Of a stretch of 64,000 bases of DNA, positions 1 to 9,714 are shown in pieces; positions within the stretch are counted from its first letter, which is position 1; every line of letters starts with the position of its first letter. The notes under the pieces were generated by a model that saw only the letters and a program-made list of their open reading frames with translations, searched no databases and was not told where the DNA came from. The translations under genes and the position numbers were made by a program. This DNA is from Gimesia chilikensis (GTDB lineage: Bacteria > Planctomycetota > Planctomycetia > Planctomycetales > Planctomycetaceae): NCBI RefSeq assembly GCF_007744075.1, contig NZ_CP036266.1, positions 8,088,564-8,152,563 of the forward strand. The letters are read 5' to 3'.

Positions 1-1025
1 TGTCTCAGGAAGCACGCGTACTGGTACTCGACGAACCGACGTCGTCCCTCTCCGAACTGGAAGTGGAGGCACTGTTCCAGACACTCCGTCGCCTGCGCGC
101 ACAGGGGGTCGGCATCGTCTATATTTCACATCGCATGGAAGAGATCATGCGACTTTCTGATCGCATCACCGTTCTGCGGGATGGAAAGACGGTCGGCACT
201 GCTCCCGCCAGTGAGGTCAATCCCCAGACACTGATCCGCTGGATGGTCGGTCGAGATATCAAGGACCACTTTCCGCGGCCCTCTCATCGTCCTGGCGCGG
301 TCGCATTGAGCGTGAGTGATTTGAGTAACGCGAACGTGGCAGACGTTTCATTCGAAGTCCGTTACGGCGAAGTTCTGGGGCTGGCGGGGCTGGTGGGCGC
401 CGGACGCACCGAACTCGCCCGGGCTCTGTTCGGCATCGACCGAATCGACAAGGGCACAATTCAGATCGACGGAAAGCCGGTCCGGATCCGCAGTCCCCGT
501 GATGCTCTCAGACAGGGGTTGGTACTGGTTCCTGAAGACCGCAAACAACAGGGATTGATCGTCGAGCAGAGTGTGGCTTTCAATATCACGCTCCCCTGGC
601 TGAAAGAATGGATTCGCGGCTGCGCCTTTCATTACAAGACTCGCGATAAAATGGTCGAACGGACCATTTCACGGTTCGGCGTCAGGCTCTCCGATGCCGA
701 ACAACCGGTCCGCGATCTCTCGGGAGGTAATCAACAGAAAGTGCTCGTGGGTCGCTGGATGGAACATCCACCGAAAATCCTGATCCTCGACGAACCGACG
801 CGCGGCATTGATGTTGGCGCGCGGGAAGACCTGTATCGAATTATCGGAGAGCTGGTCAGTCAGGGAATGGCATTGATCCTGATCTCTTCGGACCTGGATG
901 AAGTCATGAATATCTCACACCAGATCGGCACCTTCCGCGCAGGCCGCCTGACAGGCATCTCACCGGCAGAGTCGGTCACCGCGGAAGAAGTCATGCATCA
1001 ATTAACGGGAGGTAGCAGCGCGTGA
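1..1025 (+). CDS. Sugar ABC transporter ATP-binding protein (RbsA/MglA type), 5'-truncated by window
   Basis: This is the C-terminal part of a two-NBD sugar importer ATPase; it powers uptake through the permease encoded next. The frame is open from base 3, so the true start lies upstream. The first bases encode the Walker B of the first NBD (VLVLDEPTSSL). The second NBD follows, with a relaxed Walker A (GLVGAGRTE, about 390-420), the signature LSGGNQQK (about 717-740) and Walker B ILILDEPTRGIDVGA. A non-canonical second Walker A is usual in RbsA/MglA. The stop codon overlaps the GTG start of the permease (GTGA), so the two are translationally coupled. The substrate-binding protein is probably encoded upstream of the window. 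The substrate cannot be read from the sequence. Confidence 0.93.
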   Translation, partial: SQEARVLVLDEPTSSLSELEVEALFQTLRRLRAQGVGIVYISHRMEEIMRLSDRITVLRDGKTVGTAPASEVNPQTLIRWMVGRDIKDHFPRPSHRPGAVALSVSDLSNANVADVSFEVRYGEVLGLAGLVGAGRTELARALFGIDRIDKGTIQIDGKPVRIRSPRDALRQGLVLVPEDRKQQGLIVEQSVAFNITLPWLKEWIRGCAFHYKTRDKMVERTISRFGVRLSDAEQPVRDLSGGNQQKVLVGRWMEHPPKILILDEPTRGIDVGAREDLYRIIGELVSQGMALILISSDLDEVMNISHQIGTFRAGRLTGISPAESVTAEEVMHQLTGGSSA

Positions 1026-1972
1026 AAGTCGTGAAACAAATGGTTCCCCTGCTGGCAGCCATCATTATCCTCCTGCTGCTGTTCCGCATCTGGGTTCCCA
1101 GCTTCCTGACACCGGAAAACATGTTGAACCTGACTCAACAGATCTCCGTCAACACGATCCTCGCCTTAGGCATGACGCTGGTTATCCTCGTTGGCGGCAT
1201 CGATCTGTCAGTCGGCGCGATGGTGGCTCTCGTCGGCACGACCACCGTCTACTGTCTCACCGCACTCTCGGGTGACACCCAAGATCCGTTCATGTTACTG
1301 ACAGCCATCCTCGCAGGATTGGGGGTCGCTTCTCTGTTTGGAGTCTTTCATGGAATCGCGGCTGCGAAAACCGCCATGCCGCCATTTATCATCACACTGG
1401 CTTCCATGCTCATCGCCCGCGGATGCGCGCTGCGTTTCAACGGCGGATTACCGATGCCCATCAAAGACGAACAGACCTGGTTCCTCGCGATTGGCAACGG
1501 GCGACTGTTCGATGTCGTACCGTATCCCGTGGTGATTATGCTCTCACTGTTTTTATTGATGGCCCTGCTGCTGCATCGGACCCGTTTCGGTCAGCATGTC
1601 TATGCACTGGGCGGAAATCGGGAAGCGGCTCTCTACACAGGAATACCTATTGTGCGGGTAGAAATCACTGTATATCTACTCTGTTCCCTGATGGCGGGCG
1701 TCGCGGGCATGATTCATACTTCTCAACTTTATTCGGCGGAACCCGGTTCAGGGGAAATGTTTGAGTTAACAGCAATTGCCGCAGTTGTGGTCGGAGGCAC
1801 AAGTTTTACTGGCGGACGGGGTACCATGTTTGGTACAATGTTAGGGGCCGTTATTATCGGGATACTCGATAAAGGCCTGAATCAGGCAGGAGTCCATTAC
1901 TCTCTGCAGTACATCGTGAAGGGCGCAGTGATATTGGTTGCCGTCTACCTTGATGTCAGACGAAACCGATAA
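1022..1972 (+). CDS. Sugar ABC transporter permease (RbsC family)
   Basis: This 316-residue inner-membrane permease belongs to the RbsC/BPD_transp_2 family and forms the channel for the ATPase encoded just before it. It has about ten hydrophobic segments. It also shows the family stretch LGMTLVILVGGIDLSVGAMVAL in two parts near residues 48-70, and a C-terminal AVVVGGTSFTGGRGT segment. The start is GTG, overlapping the ATPase stop by four bases. No substrate-binding gene follows within the window. The next gene begins 171 bases later and is unrelated, so this is the likely end of the operon. Confidence 0.92.
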   Translation: MKVVKQMVPLLAAIIILLLLFRIWVPSFLTPENMLNLTQQISVNTILALGMTLVILVGGIDLSVGAMVALVGTTTVYCLTALSGDTQDPFMLLTAILAGLGVASLFGVFHGIAAAKTAMPPFIITLASMLIARGCALRFNGGLPMPIKDEQTWFLAIGNGRLFDVVPYPVVIMLSLFLLMALLLHRTRFGQHVYALGGNREAALYTGIPIVRVEITVYLLCSLMAGVAGMIHTSQLYSAEPGSGEMFELTAIAAVVVGGTSFTGGRGTMFGTMLGAVIIGILDKGLNQAGVHYSLQYIVKGAVILVAVYLDVRRNR

Positions 1973-2143
1973 TCAGACAGCACTGTGCCGATTGCAGCGA
2001 TTGCGCAAGAGAATGAGCCTGCAAAAAGTTTGTCATTTTCCTGACGGACACGAAGTCGTGAGCTAGACTTCCTGTGTACGTATGGGCTGTTTATGTCCAC
2101 GTACCGGTTGATCTTGTTAAGCCCCTCGTAAAGAGACCGACTC

Positions 2144-4483
2144 ATGACTTCTGAAAAACCTCGCTATATCCGTCGTTATATCATCACTGTCATTGTCCTG
2201 GTTCTGGTTGCGCCCTTTCTGATTTATGGTGCGCATCAGAGCGTCGAAAGCATGAGTATCGCCCCTGAAAAGTGGGCGCCACCTTACATGCAGTCACGCA
2301 AAAACTATGACCGGTTCATGAAAGACTTCGAAAGCAACGACCTGATTCTGATCAGCTGGCCCGGCTGTACCGTCGATGATCCCCGGCTGACCGAATTCGA
2401 AAAGCGAATCGAAGGTCCCGGCAAGACCGACTTCGGTGAAACCCACGAGGAGATCTTTGATCGAATTGTCACCGGTGCGGGAACCGTCGACTCATTAACG
2501 GCTCCCCCGCTCAAGTTGCCCCGCGACGAAGCGCTGGAACGACTACAGGGGGTTCTGGTCGGTAAAAACCTGAAAGACAGTTGTGCGGTGATTATTCTCA
2601 CCTACCGTGGCAACGAATTACGAACACAAGCCATCGATCATGTATTGAAAGTCGCGCAAGATGTCTGCGGACTGCCGCGCGAAGAATTTTATCTCACTGG
2701 ACCTCCCGTAGACGGCGTCGCCATCGACCGTGCCAGTATTCACAGTGTGAATGTCTTCGGCGCATTGTCTGCCATCCTCGCAACCCTGTTATGCTGGTTC
2801 TGTATCCGCTCCTGGATGCTCACCGGAACCATCCTGCTGGCAGGTCTGTTCGGGCAGGGGCTGGTCCTCTCTATGGTCTACTACTCGGGCGCATCACTGG
2901 ATGCCGTCCTGATTGTGACACCTTCACTGGTATTTGTCCTTACAATTTCCGCCGGCGTGCACCTGGTCAACTATTACTACGACGAACTCTGTACGACACA
3001 GGCGAAAACGAAAACAGAAGCAGAAGAAGCCGTCCGACGCAGTTTTGCACAAGGCTGGTTGCCCTGTCTGCTCGCTGCCATCACCACTGCCATCGGCCTG
3101 GGATCCTTGATGGTCAGCCAGATCTCGCCCATTGCCCTGTTTGGCATGATCGCCTCCATCGGTCTGTTGGTCACACTGGGGGTATTGTTACTGATTCTCC
3201 CCGGAGCCATGCAACTCTGGCCACCGCAGCGGATTCTGAAAGCCAACCAGGCAGAACACCCCGCTCATATGCCACGAACAATAACCCGTCTGTCCCGCTT
3301 CCTGAACGGTTTCACTCACTGGCTGCAGCGGTATTCGCTGCCCGTCTTCCTGACATCATTGATGCTGATGACCGTCTCCGCTTATGGTCTGGTATATACC
3401 CGCTCTTCCGTCGATATTCCGTCCCTGTTCCCACCCGGTAGTCAGGTTCTGAAAGATTATCGCTTCAATGAAGATCGCATGGGACCGCTGATTCCCGTTG
3501 AAGTCGTTATCCAGTTTGATAAAGACTGCAAGAAGACCTTCCTGCAGCGTCTGCGAATTATTGACGACATTGAGAAGACGATTAAAAACATCGACGGTTA
3601 TACCGGCACCATGTCGGCAGCGACCTTCGGACCCAATCCGGTCGAACACAACGGTTTTGAATCGATTTTCCGCAAGGTCGTCACCAATAAGAAACTCAAA
3701 GAAAACCGTGAAGCCATTCTGGAATCCGTTTACCTCTCTGATGAGGATGGTGAGGAATCATGGCGGATCAGCGCCCGCGTACCTGCTCTCGCACAGGTCG
3801 ATTACGGGGCCGCACTCAATAAACTGAAATCCACGCTCCAGCCGGAACTGGAAAAATATCGCGAACAGGACGTGCACCTCACCGCGTACTACACGGGGAT
3901 CATGCCGCTGATTCATACCGTTCAGCAGCTGATTATGCAGGACCTGACCTGGAGCTTCATGACCGCCTTTGGTCTGGTCGCGCTGGTGATTGTCATCGTC
4001 CAGAGAAACCTGTGGACGGGTCTGCTCAGCATGTTGCCGAACGTCTTCCCCATCGTGGTCGTCTTCGGCATCATGGGCTGGATGGATATCCCGCTCGACA
4101 TCGGTTCGATTATGACCGCCAGTGTCGCACTGGGGATCGCCATCGATGACACGCTGCACTTCCTCTCCTGGTTCCGCCGGGAGAAACAGCTGGATCGCAG
4201 CTGTGAAGAAGCGGTTCACGCCGCCCTGAAACATTGTGGACGAGCCATGATTCACACCACCATGATCTGTGGTCTGGGTCTGCTGGTCTTCGGCTTCAGC
4301 AGCTTCATTCCGACGCAACGCTTCGCCTGGATGATGCTGACCCTGCTGACCACAGCGTTGATCGGCGACCTGTTATTCCTGCCGGCCATGCTCATGCAGC
4401 CCTTTGCCCGGCATCTGCAGTTTGCGAAAGCAGGATTGCCCGAGACGATTGGACTCACTCACTCCAAACTCTCTACAGAATAA
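2144..4483 (+). CDS. RND/MMPL superfamily exporter
   Basis: This 779-residue inner-membrane protein has the duplicated architecture of MMPL/Patched-like RND exporters (COG1033). Each half has one N-terminal membrane helix, a large extracytoplasmic domain (about 30-205 and 425-590) and a bundle of about five helices. The second half has the RND-type acidic helix motif GIAIDDTLHF near residues 664-673, which fits proton-coupled transport. In the first half the matching place reads TISAGVHLVNYYYDE and lacks the paired acids. Substrates in this family are lipids, hopanoids or other hydrophobic compounds; which applies here is unknown. It converges with the secA-like gene with only 16 bases between the stops. 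Confidence 0.85.
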   Translation: MTSEKPRYIRRYIITVIVLVLVAPFLIYGAHQSVESMSIAPEKWAPPYMQSRKNYDRFMKDFESNDLILISWPGCTVDDPRLTEFEKRIEGPGKTDFGETHEEIFDRIVTGAGTVDSLTAPPLKLPRDEALERLQGVLVGKNLKDSCAVIILTYRGNELRTQAIDHVLKVAQDVCGLPREEFYLTGPPVDGVAIDRASIHSVNVFGALSAILATLLCWFCIRSWMLTGTILLAGLFGQGLVLSMVYYSGASLDAVLIVTPSLVFVLTISAGVHLVNYYYDELCTTQAKTKTEAEEAVRRSFAQGWLPCLLAAITTAIGLGSLMVSQISPIALFGMIASIGLLVTLGVLLLILPGAMQLWPPQRILKANQAEHPAHMPRTITRLSRFLNGFTHWLQRYSLPVFLTSLMLMTVSAYGLVYTRSSVDIPSLFPPGSQVLKDYRFNEDRMGPLIPVEVVIQFDKDCKKTFLQRLRIIDDIEKTIKNIDGYTGTMSAATFGPNPVEHNGFESIFRKVVTNKKLKENREAILESVYLSDEDGEESWRISARVPALAQVDYGAALNKLKSTLQPELEKYREQDVHLTAYYTGIMPLIHTVQQLIMQDLTWSFMTAFGLVALVIVIVQRNLWTGLLSMLPNVFPIVVVFGIMGWMDIPLDIGSIMTASVALGIAIDDTLHFLSWFRREKQLDRSCEEAVHAALKHCGRAMIHTTMICGLGLLVFGFSSFIPTQRFAWMMLTLLTTALIGDLLFLPAMLMQPFARHLQFAKAGLPETIGLTHSKLSTE

Positions 4484-4499
4484 GCTCAGCTGACACGGG

Positions 4500-6455
4500 T
4501 CAGTGTGCGTTCAAGTTCGCATGCTGACCCATCTGCTGCAGCATCTGACGCCGTGCATTGATCCGGTTCACCAGTTCGACGCGCTGGCGTTCGTGGCGTT
4601 TCTCGACCCGCTGTTGTGCCTGATAGAAATAACGGACTGCTGACTGCAGATTCCGTCCGGAACGCTGATAGTCGGTCCGCAGGGCTGCTGCCTGCTCGGC
4701 TCCCAGTCCGCTGGTCAGGATCTCATCTTCGAGTGAAAGGAAGACCCGTGCACTGCCGGGATCGCCCTGACGTGCTGCACGACCGGTCAATTGACGATCG
4801 ATGCGCGAAGATTCGTGCAACTCCGCACAGATCACATGCAGCCCCCCCTGTGCAACGACATCGTCGCCGAGCAGAATATCGGTTCCCCGGCCCGCCATAT
4901 TCGTAGCGACCGTAATCTTACCCGACTGTCCTGCCCGTTCGATGATGGTCGCTTCGTTCTCGTGATTTAATGCATGCAGAACTTCATGCTCCAGACCGGC
5001 TGCTGCCAGGCGTTCGGAGAGCTGTTTTGAAAGATTGACTGACCGCGTACCAATCAACACCGGTCGTCCCTGTGCGTGCAGCGCTGCGGTCTCTTCGACA
5101 ATCGCGGTCCATTTTTCCTCTGCCGTCAGAAAGACTCTCTCCGGGAGTTGTTCGCGGCGGCCGGGGCGATTGGTAGGAATCGTGATCACGGGAGTGCCAA
5201 ACACTTTCTTGAATTCACTCCGTGCGGAAGCAGCCGTCCCCGTCATGCCTGCCATGCGGGTGTAGCGGGCAAACAGTTCCTGGACCGTGGTCTGGGCACC
5301 GACTCTGGTGGGTGAGGTAATCTCGACCCCCTCCCTGGCTTCAATCGCCTGGTGAATGCCGTTCTGCCACATCCGACCTTCCGAAATTCGTCCCGTGAAT
5401 TCATCGACAATAGCGACTTTTCCTTCCCGCACGACATAGTCTCTGCCGTTCTGAAAGTAGCTCTGAACTTTGAGGGCCCGTTCGGATGAAAGATAAGCTG
5501 TTCCCGGATCGAGCGAACGAGGTGCTTCCGGCTGGAGCAGCAGTTCTCGTATCACCCGCCGTCCCGCTTGAGTGAGTTCCATACCCTTTTGCGGACCATG
5601 GTCGAGATAATGTTCGCTTTCGGCAAGCCGGGCAACCGCGGTTGCACTCCACTGGCAGACCTCTGACAGCGAGGCCTCCAGCGCATCAGCCTGTCCGATG
5701 ATCAGCGGCGTTCGGGCTTCATCAATCAGGATGCTGTCCGCTTCGTCAATCAGTACCATGTAGGGAGACCGCGGATTGAGCAGCCCCTGATCTTCGCCTG
5801 TCTGTTCCTGTCCAAACAATTGTTGACGACGCGGGTTCGTGGATGTTTTGAGTTCTGGTGAATTGAGCAGGTCCCGCAGGTAATCAAAGCCGAATTCCCG
5901 TGCGGTGCCGTAGGTGATATCGCATTCATAGGCAGCGCGACGTTCGCTCATGGAGGAAGCTGCCGTGACCGTTCCGACGGTCATCCCCAGCGAATGATAA
6001 ACGGGGCTCAGCCAGCGGGCATCGCGTTCAGCCAGATAGTCGTTCGCCGTCGCAATGTGCATTCCCAGTTCGGGCAGGGCGTTCAAACAGAGCGTCAACG
6101 CCGCAGTCAGCGTCTTGCCCTCACCGGTCTGCATTTCTGCAATCGCCCCCTCATGCATGGCGATCGCGCCGAGGTACTGCACCGGGTAGGGAGTCATTCC
6201 CAGGTGCCGCTGCATCTGTTCGCTGATGACCGCAAACGCTTCCGGTAGCAGGTCCGTCAGTGACTCTCCACTCTGCACACGATAACGCAGTGCGTTCCAC
6301 TCGTCGAACAGTTCCGTTTCGGAACGGCTCGCGTATTCAGCCTGGAGCGACTGAATCTGCTCCACCAGGGCCCACCAGCGCGCGGGTACTTCGGTCCCCC
6401 CGCTGGGGAGCATGCCGCGAAACCGATCTGTGAGCGAGCTGATGATATTCACCAC
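4500..6455 (-). CDS. Short SecA-like preprotein translocase ATPase
   Basis: This 651-residue protein carries the SecA motor: Walker A MQTGEGKT (108-115), the DEAD box in LIDEADSILIDEARTPLI (235-252), a PPXD-like insert (about 255-350), MAGRGTD (520-526) and the motif VI region GRAARQGDPGS (558-568). It stops about 70 residues after motif VI. It therefore lacks most of the helical scaffold and wing domains and the C-terminal zinc tail found in canonical SecA (about 830-900 residues). It may be a specialised accessory SecA acting beside a full-length SecA encoded elsewhere; that is inference. The gene is monocistronic and convergent with the RND exporter. Confidence 0.88.
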   Translation of the reverse strand: MVNIISSLTDRFRGMLPSGGTEVPARWWALVEQIQSLQAEYASRSETELFDEWNALRYRVQSGESLTDLLPEAFAVISEQMQRHLGMTPYPVQYLGAIAMHEGAIAEMQTGEGKTLTAALTLCLNALPELGMHIATANDYLAERDARWLSPVYHSLGMTVGTVTAASSMSERRAAYECDITYGTAREFGFDYLRDLLNSPELKTSTNPRRQQLFGQEQTGEDQGLLNPRSPYMVLIDEADSILIDEARTPLIIGQADALEASLSEVCQWSATAVARLAESEHYLDHGPQKGMELTQAGRRVIRELLLQPEAPRSLDPGTAYLSSERALKVQSYFQNGRDYVVREGKVAIVDEFTGRISEGRMWQNGIHQAIEAREGVEITSPTRVGAQTTVQELFARYTRMAGMTGTAASARSEFKKVFGTPVITIPTNRPGRREQLPERVFLTAEEKWTAIVEETAALHAQGRPVLIGTRSVNLSKQLSERLAAAGLEHEVLHALNHENEATIIERAGQSGKITVATNMAGRGTDILLGDDVVAQGGLHVICAELHESSRIDRQLTGRAARQGDPGSARVFLSLEDEILTSGLGAEQAAALRTDYQRSGRNLQSAVRYFYQAQQRVEKRHERQRVELVNRINARRQMLQQMGQHANLNAH

Positions 6456-6795
6456 GTTGAATCCCGAATCCCTGTCCAGAGTAATAAACGATGGAACCGC
6501 TACATTCTAACCGACCAGCAGGGCCGATTCGATCCTTTTTACCGGCCTCGTCTCTTCGTACGAGTAAGCCAGGTCGATTGTTGACTTTGGGCAACGTTTC
6601 CTGGAAACGTCTGTCGCTTTCAATCAACATCACAGGCCTCAAATGCCTGTTTTCAGCTGATTTAGGACGCGAAGAATAAGAAACGCGAATCGCATGCCAG
6701 CGGCGGGCAGGGGGGAGCGGAAAAGCAACACGGCTCAAACGCCGGTCCGCAGTGCGCGCAGGGGGAGCCGGAAGGGATCAATCAGAGAGCATCGC
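6456..6795. other. Intergenic region upstream of the secA-like gene
   Basis: About 340 bases lie between the start of the secA-like gene and the stop of the DNA methyltransferase. The open frames crossing it are not convincing. The one notable object is the 17-base palindrome at 6594-6610. The promoter for the secA-like gene should lie here, but no clear -35/-10 pair is visible. Confidence 0.5.
6594..6610. promoter_or_regulatory. Perfect palindrome upstream of secA-like gene (possible operator)
   Basis: ACGTTTCC-T-GGAAACGT is a perfect 8+1+8 palindrome, 139 bases upstream of the secA-like start codon. It resembles a binding site for a dimeric regulator, but no regulator is encoded nearby and one copy alone may be chance. 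Confidence 0.25.
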
Positions 6796-7743
6796 TCAGA
6801 GCAGTTTTTTCTGCCGGGGACTGGATTTGCCCTTCGACTTGCTCCGCGGCGCAGGGGCGTCGGTCTCGCGCTCTGCGAGCCGTTTTCCGTTCTTGGTGGA
6901 AGGCGCACTGGTCAACGGATTTTCCTGACCATCCAGGGGCTGACCGACTTCGATGTCCGCCAGTCGCTGCTGTGCGCGGGCACCGTATTCCGCAGAGAGT
7001 TCAAAGCCGAGATACTGGCGATTCAGTTTTTTGGCAACCGCCAGCGTGGTGCCGCTCCCCGTAAAGGGATCGAGAACGACCTCTTCCGGATTAGAACAGG
7101 CCCGGATAATTCGTCCCAGCAGCTGCTCGGGCATCTGGCACCCGTGCCAGCCCTGGCGTTCTTTAAACGTACCGTTGATGCGGGGGAAGTACCATGTATC
7201 TTCATCCGCCTGGAAGCTCTCGGGAATGTCCTGGGGACGCAGGATCCAGGTATCGTCGGGGAGACGTCCTTTGGGATTCGCGCGTTTGTCGCCGTAGACC
7301 AGCTGTCGGGCAGAGGGAACGCGGATTGCCGGATCGTCGGCGTTGAACGTGAACTGCTTCGGATCTTTGACCATATGAAACAGGTGGGCGTGCGAACGGC
7401 TGAACTTGTTCTTGCAGTTCACACCGAAGGTGTAATACCAGATGACCCAGCTGCGACAGGTCAGCCCCAGCGTCCGCTGCATCATGACTTTCAACTCTGC
7501 CGCGTATTCATCGCCGATGGCCAGCCAGAAGGTTCCATCCGGCTTGAGCAGCCGTACCACTTCCTTGAGCCAGTTCTCACACCAGTCGAGATACTGTTCG
7601 CTCTCCAGGCGGTCTTCGTACTCATCGTATTCATAACCGATATTGAACGGCGGATCGGCGAAAGCCAGATCAACGCATGCGTCGGGCAGTGCCTGCATCC
7701 CGGCGATGCAATCCTGAATCTGTATCTGATTGAAACTGGTCAT
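6796..7743 (-). CDS. Site-specific DNA methyltransferase (N4/N6, beta class)
   Basis: This 315-residue amino-methyltransferase modifies adenine N6 or cytosine N4. Motif IV is DPPF at residues 30-33, near the N-terminus, and motif I (DPFTGSGTT) is near the C-terminus. That order defines the beta class, which includes CcrM-like enzymes. A lysine-rich tail follows. I chose the ATG at 7743 because the reading frame upstream of it overlaps the thioredoxin gene and has no family resemblance. No restriction endonuclease is seen nearby, so it is an orphan methylase, perhaps regulatory. It lies 31 bases after the thioredoxin-like gene and is probably co-transcribed with it. Confidence 0.9.
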   Translation of the reverse strand: MTSFNQIQIQDCIAGMQALPDACVDLAFADPPFNIGYEYDEYEDRLESEQYLDWCENWLKEVVRLLKPDGTFWLAIGDEYAAELKVMMQRTLGLTCRSWVIWYYTFGVNCKNKFSRSHAHLFHMVKDPKQFTFNADDPAIRVPSARQLVYGDKRANPKGRLPDDTWILRPQDIPESFQADEDTWYFPRINGTFKERQGWHGCQMPEQLLGRIIRACSNPEEVVLDPFTGSGTTLAVAKKLNRQYLGFELSAEYGARAQQRLADIEVGQPLDGQENPLTSAPSTKNGKRLAERETDAPAPRSKSKGKSSPRQKKLL

Positions 7744-7774
7744 AAGCGTGGCTGTGTCGGCTGCGGGAAGAGTG

Positions 7775-8413
7775 TTATTTATTTCTGCGAATGCGTTTAT
7801 AGCGCACATTACAGCCGATGGCAATCGTTTCGGTCGTTTCCGGCTGTTTTCCCTGCAAAGCCGCCTCGATTGCCTGTTGAACGTAATTCTGTTTGACCTT
7901 GCTGGCATCGGTCGAATCATCCATGGCGCCCATGTAGACCACCTTGCGGTCTTTGTTGAGTACAAAAAACTCCGGGGTACGCGTAGCGCCGAAAGCCTGA
8001 CCAATCTGCTGTGACTTGTCAAACAGGTAAGGGAACACGAAGCCCTCCTTCTGAGCCCGTTCTTTCATCTTCTCCGGGCTGTCAGCGGGAATCAGATTAA
8101 CGTTCACGGCGATGACTCCCACCCTGGAATCTTTCCCCTGATACTTCTCTGCCAGCTGATTGAGGCGTGTTTCATAATCGACGGCGTAAGGGCAGCTGTT
8201 ACAGGTAAACGCAATGACGAGCACATCCTTATCTTTGAAGGAATCGCTGGCATACGATTTCCCATCGGTCGCCGGGAGCTTCTCCCAGGTCGGGGCCTGA
8301 TCGCCTACATCCAGAACCGGATTATACTTTCCCGCCTGAACGGGTACCGTCAGGCAAACCAGGCTGCAGACAGCCAGAGCGAGCAGTGTTCTGATTCGAT
8401 ATGAAGTCGGCAT
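7775..8413 (-). CDS. Secreted thioredoxin-like (AhpC/TSA-type) protein
   Basis: This 212-residue protein has a signal peptide (residues 1-27, ending in VQA) and a thioredoxin-fold domain of the redoxin/AhpC-TSA type. The active-site-like motif is CNSCPY, preceded by VLVIAFT, with the cis-proline loop at RTPEFFVL. The C-terminal GCNVRYKR is typical of planctomycete homologues. It probably acts as a periplasmic thiol oxidoreductase; partners are unknown. An AAGAAGG sequence precedes the ATG. The DNA methyltransferase gene follows after 31 bases, with no obvious functional link. Confidence 0.87.
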   Translation of the reverse strand: MPTSYRIRTLLALAVCSLVCLTVPVQAGKYNPVLDVGDQAPTWEKLPATDGKSYASDSFKDKDVLVIAFTCNSCPYAVDYETRLNQLAEKYQGKDSRVGVIAVNVNLIPADSPEKMKERAQKEGFVFPYLFDKSQQIGQAFGATRTPEFFVLNKDRKVVYMGAMDDSTDASKVKQNYVQQAIEAALQGKQPETTETIAIGCNVRYKRIRRNK

Positions 8414-8458
8414 GATAATCAGACCTTCTTTTTAAACTGATGATTCGAGACAGCGCGT

Positions 8459-9529
8459 TTACCAGGGAACGTCATACTTGACGCGCTGGGCGAGTTCTTT
8501 TAACTGCTCCGCATGATCTTTGTGAACCGAAATCCCTTCCTGCAGTGCGTGTTGTGTCTGTTCCCATTCAAGTTCGCCCGGCAGTCGCACCGGATCCTCT
8601 GTCCGCACGGGCGTCAGTTGATGCAGGGCCTCTGTCGCAGACGCCAGTTCGGCATGGAAGCGATCTTCTTCCACGAACTGTTTCAGATCGATCACATAGA
8701 AGAAATGTTCGGAACCCTCAATCTCCGGTGCTTTGGTCTTGTTGATCGGCATCTTGCCTCCCGTCAGCGCGCCGGTCAGAATGGAACTGATCAAAGCCAG
8801 TCCGTAACCGCGGGGTCCCGAGGCGGGAAGCAGTGTTTTCACAGCGGCAGCGTCAGTGGTTTCATTCCCTTCACTGTCCAGACCGTAACCAGCGGGGACG
8901 GGTAGGCCGTACATGGCCTGCGTTTCCAGTTTACCCCAGGAGGTCTTGGCACACGCCATATCCAGAACGAAGGGAGCGCCTTGCGGATTGGGCACCCCCC
9001 AGGCGATTGCATTATTGGCTGTGCCTGGCTGCGTACTTCCATGAGCGGCGACAGTCGCCCGGCCCGTGTTCGTTGTGCAGTACGCAATCATGCCGGCCTT
9101 CACCGCCATCATTACATAGACGGCGGCAGCTCCGAAGTGGTGACTGTTATAGACCGTCACGGTTCCCGTACCGACTTCGCCTGCTTTTTTAATCGCGAGT
9201 TCCATGGCGCGAGTCGCAGCGACGTGTCCCATCGCTTTGCTGCCATCCATCACGGCAATGGCGGGGGTCTCTTTGACGGTCAGGATCTGTGCGCGGGGAT
9301 CGATGTCGCCCATGTCCATCGCGTCCAGGTAACGTTCTGCAGTGCGGCTCCCATGCGAGTGGATGCCCCGCAGGTCCGCTTCGATTAAGCGATCGGCGGC
9401 AATCTCCGCCTCCACCTGAAACATGCCCATCCGCACAAACAGCTTGACCAGTAATTCCTTCAGGGGTTCCAGCGGAAGCAGAACTTCCTGGGATCGATCC
9501 TGAGCCGGGGCAAAATGATCCGAAGGCAT
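8459..9529 (-). CDS. Malate/L-lactate dehydrogenase family (Ldh2) oxidoreductase
   Basis: This NAD(P)-dependent dehydrogenase of the Ldh2/YlbC/AllD family would act on 2-hydroxy acids such as malate, lactate or ureidoglycolate. Family marks are the N-terminal ADLRGIHSHGSRTAERY segment, with the conserved histidine, VYNSHHFGAAAVY, NNAIAWGVPNP and the C-terminal RLPGE. I use the ATG at 9529 (356 residues). A GTG at 9565 would add 12 residues and cannot be excluded. The exact substrate is not readable. It stands alone, 185 bases from the upstream PQQ-like gene. Confidence 0.9.
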   Translation of the reverse strand: MPSDHFAPAQDRSQEVLLPLEPLKELLVKLFVRMGMFQVEAEIAADRLIEADLRGIHSHGSRTAERYLDAMDMGDIDPRAQILTVKETPAIAVMDGSKAMGHVAATRAMELAIKKAGEVGTGTVTVYNSHHFGAAAVYVMMAVKAGMIAYCTTNTGRATVAAHGSTQPGTANNAIAWGVPNPQGAPFVLDMACAKTSWGKLETQAMYGLPVPAGYGLDSEGNETTDAAAVKTLLPASGPRGYGLALISSILTGALTGGKMPINKTKAPEIEGSEHFFYVIDLKQFVEEDRFHAELASATEALHQLTPVRTEDPVRLPGELEWEQTQHALQEGISVHKDHAEQLKELAQRVKYDVPW

Positions 9530-9714
9530 AATTGTGACTCTCAATTCGGGGCGTGGGTTAGCCACATCTGATTGCTGTTCCGAGCAGTCATCAGATGAAA
9601 CATCTACCAGATTAACGCCAAACCGGGCCGGATACGACTCTCTCAGGCCTTCCCGCGAAAATCTTTTCCCGATTCTAACTGATTCAGCAAGTCGTTCAGC
9701 CTGAACAGCTTAAA

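Noticed and set aside
6694-7896. 400-codon plus-strand frame over the DNA methyltransferase
   Set aside because: Antisense shadow of the methyltransferase and part of the thioredoxin-like gene.
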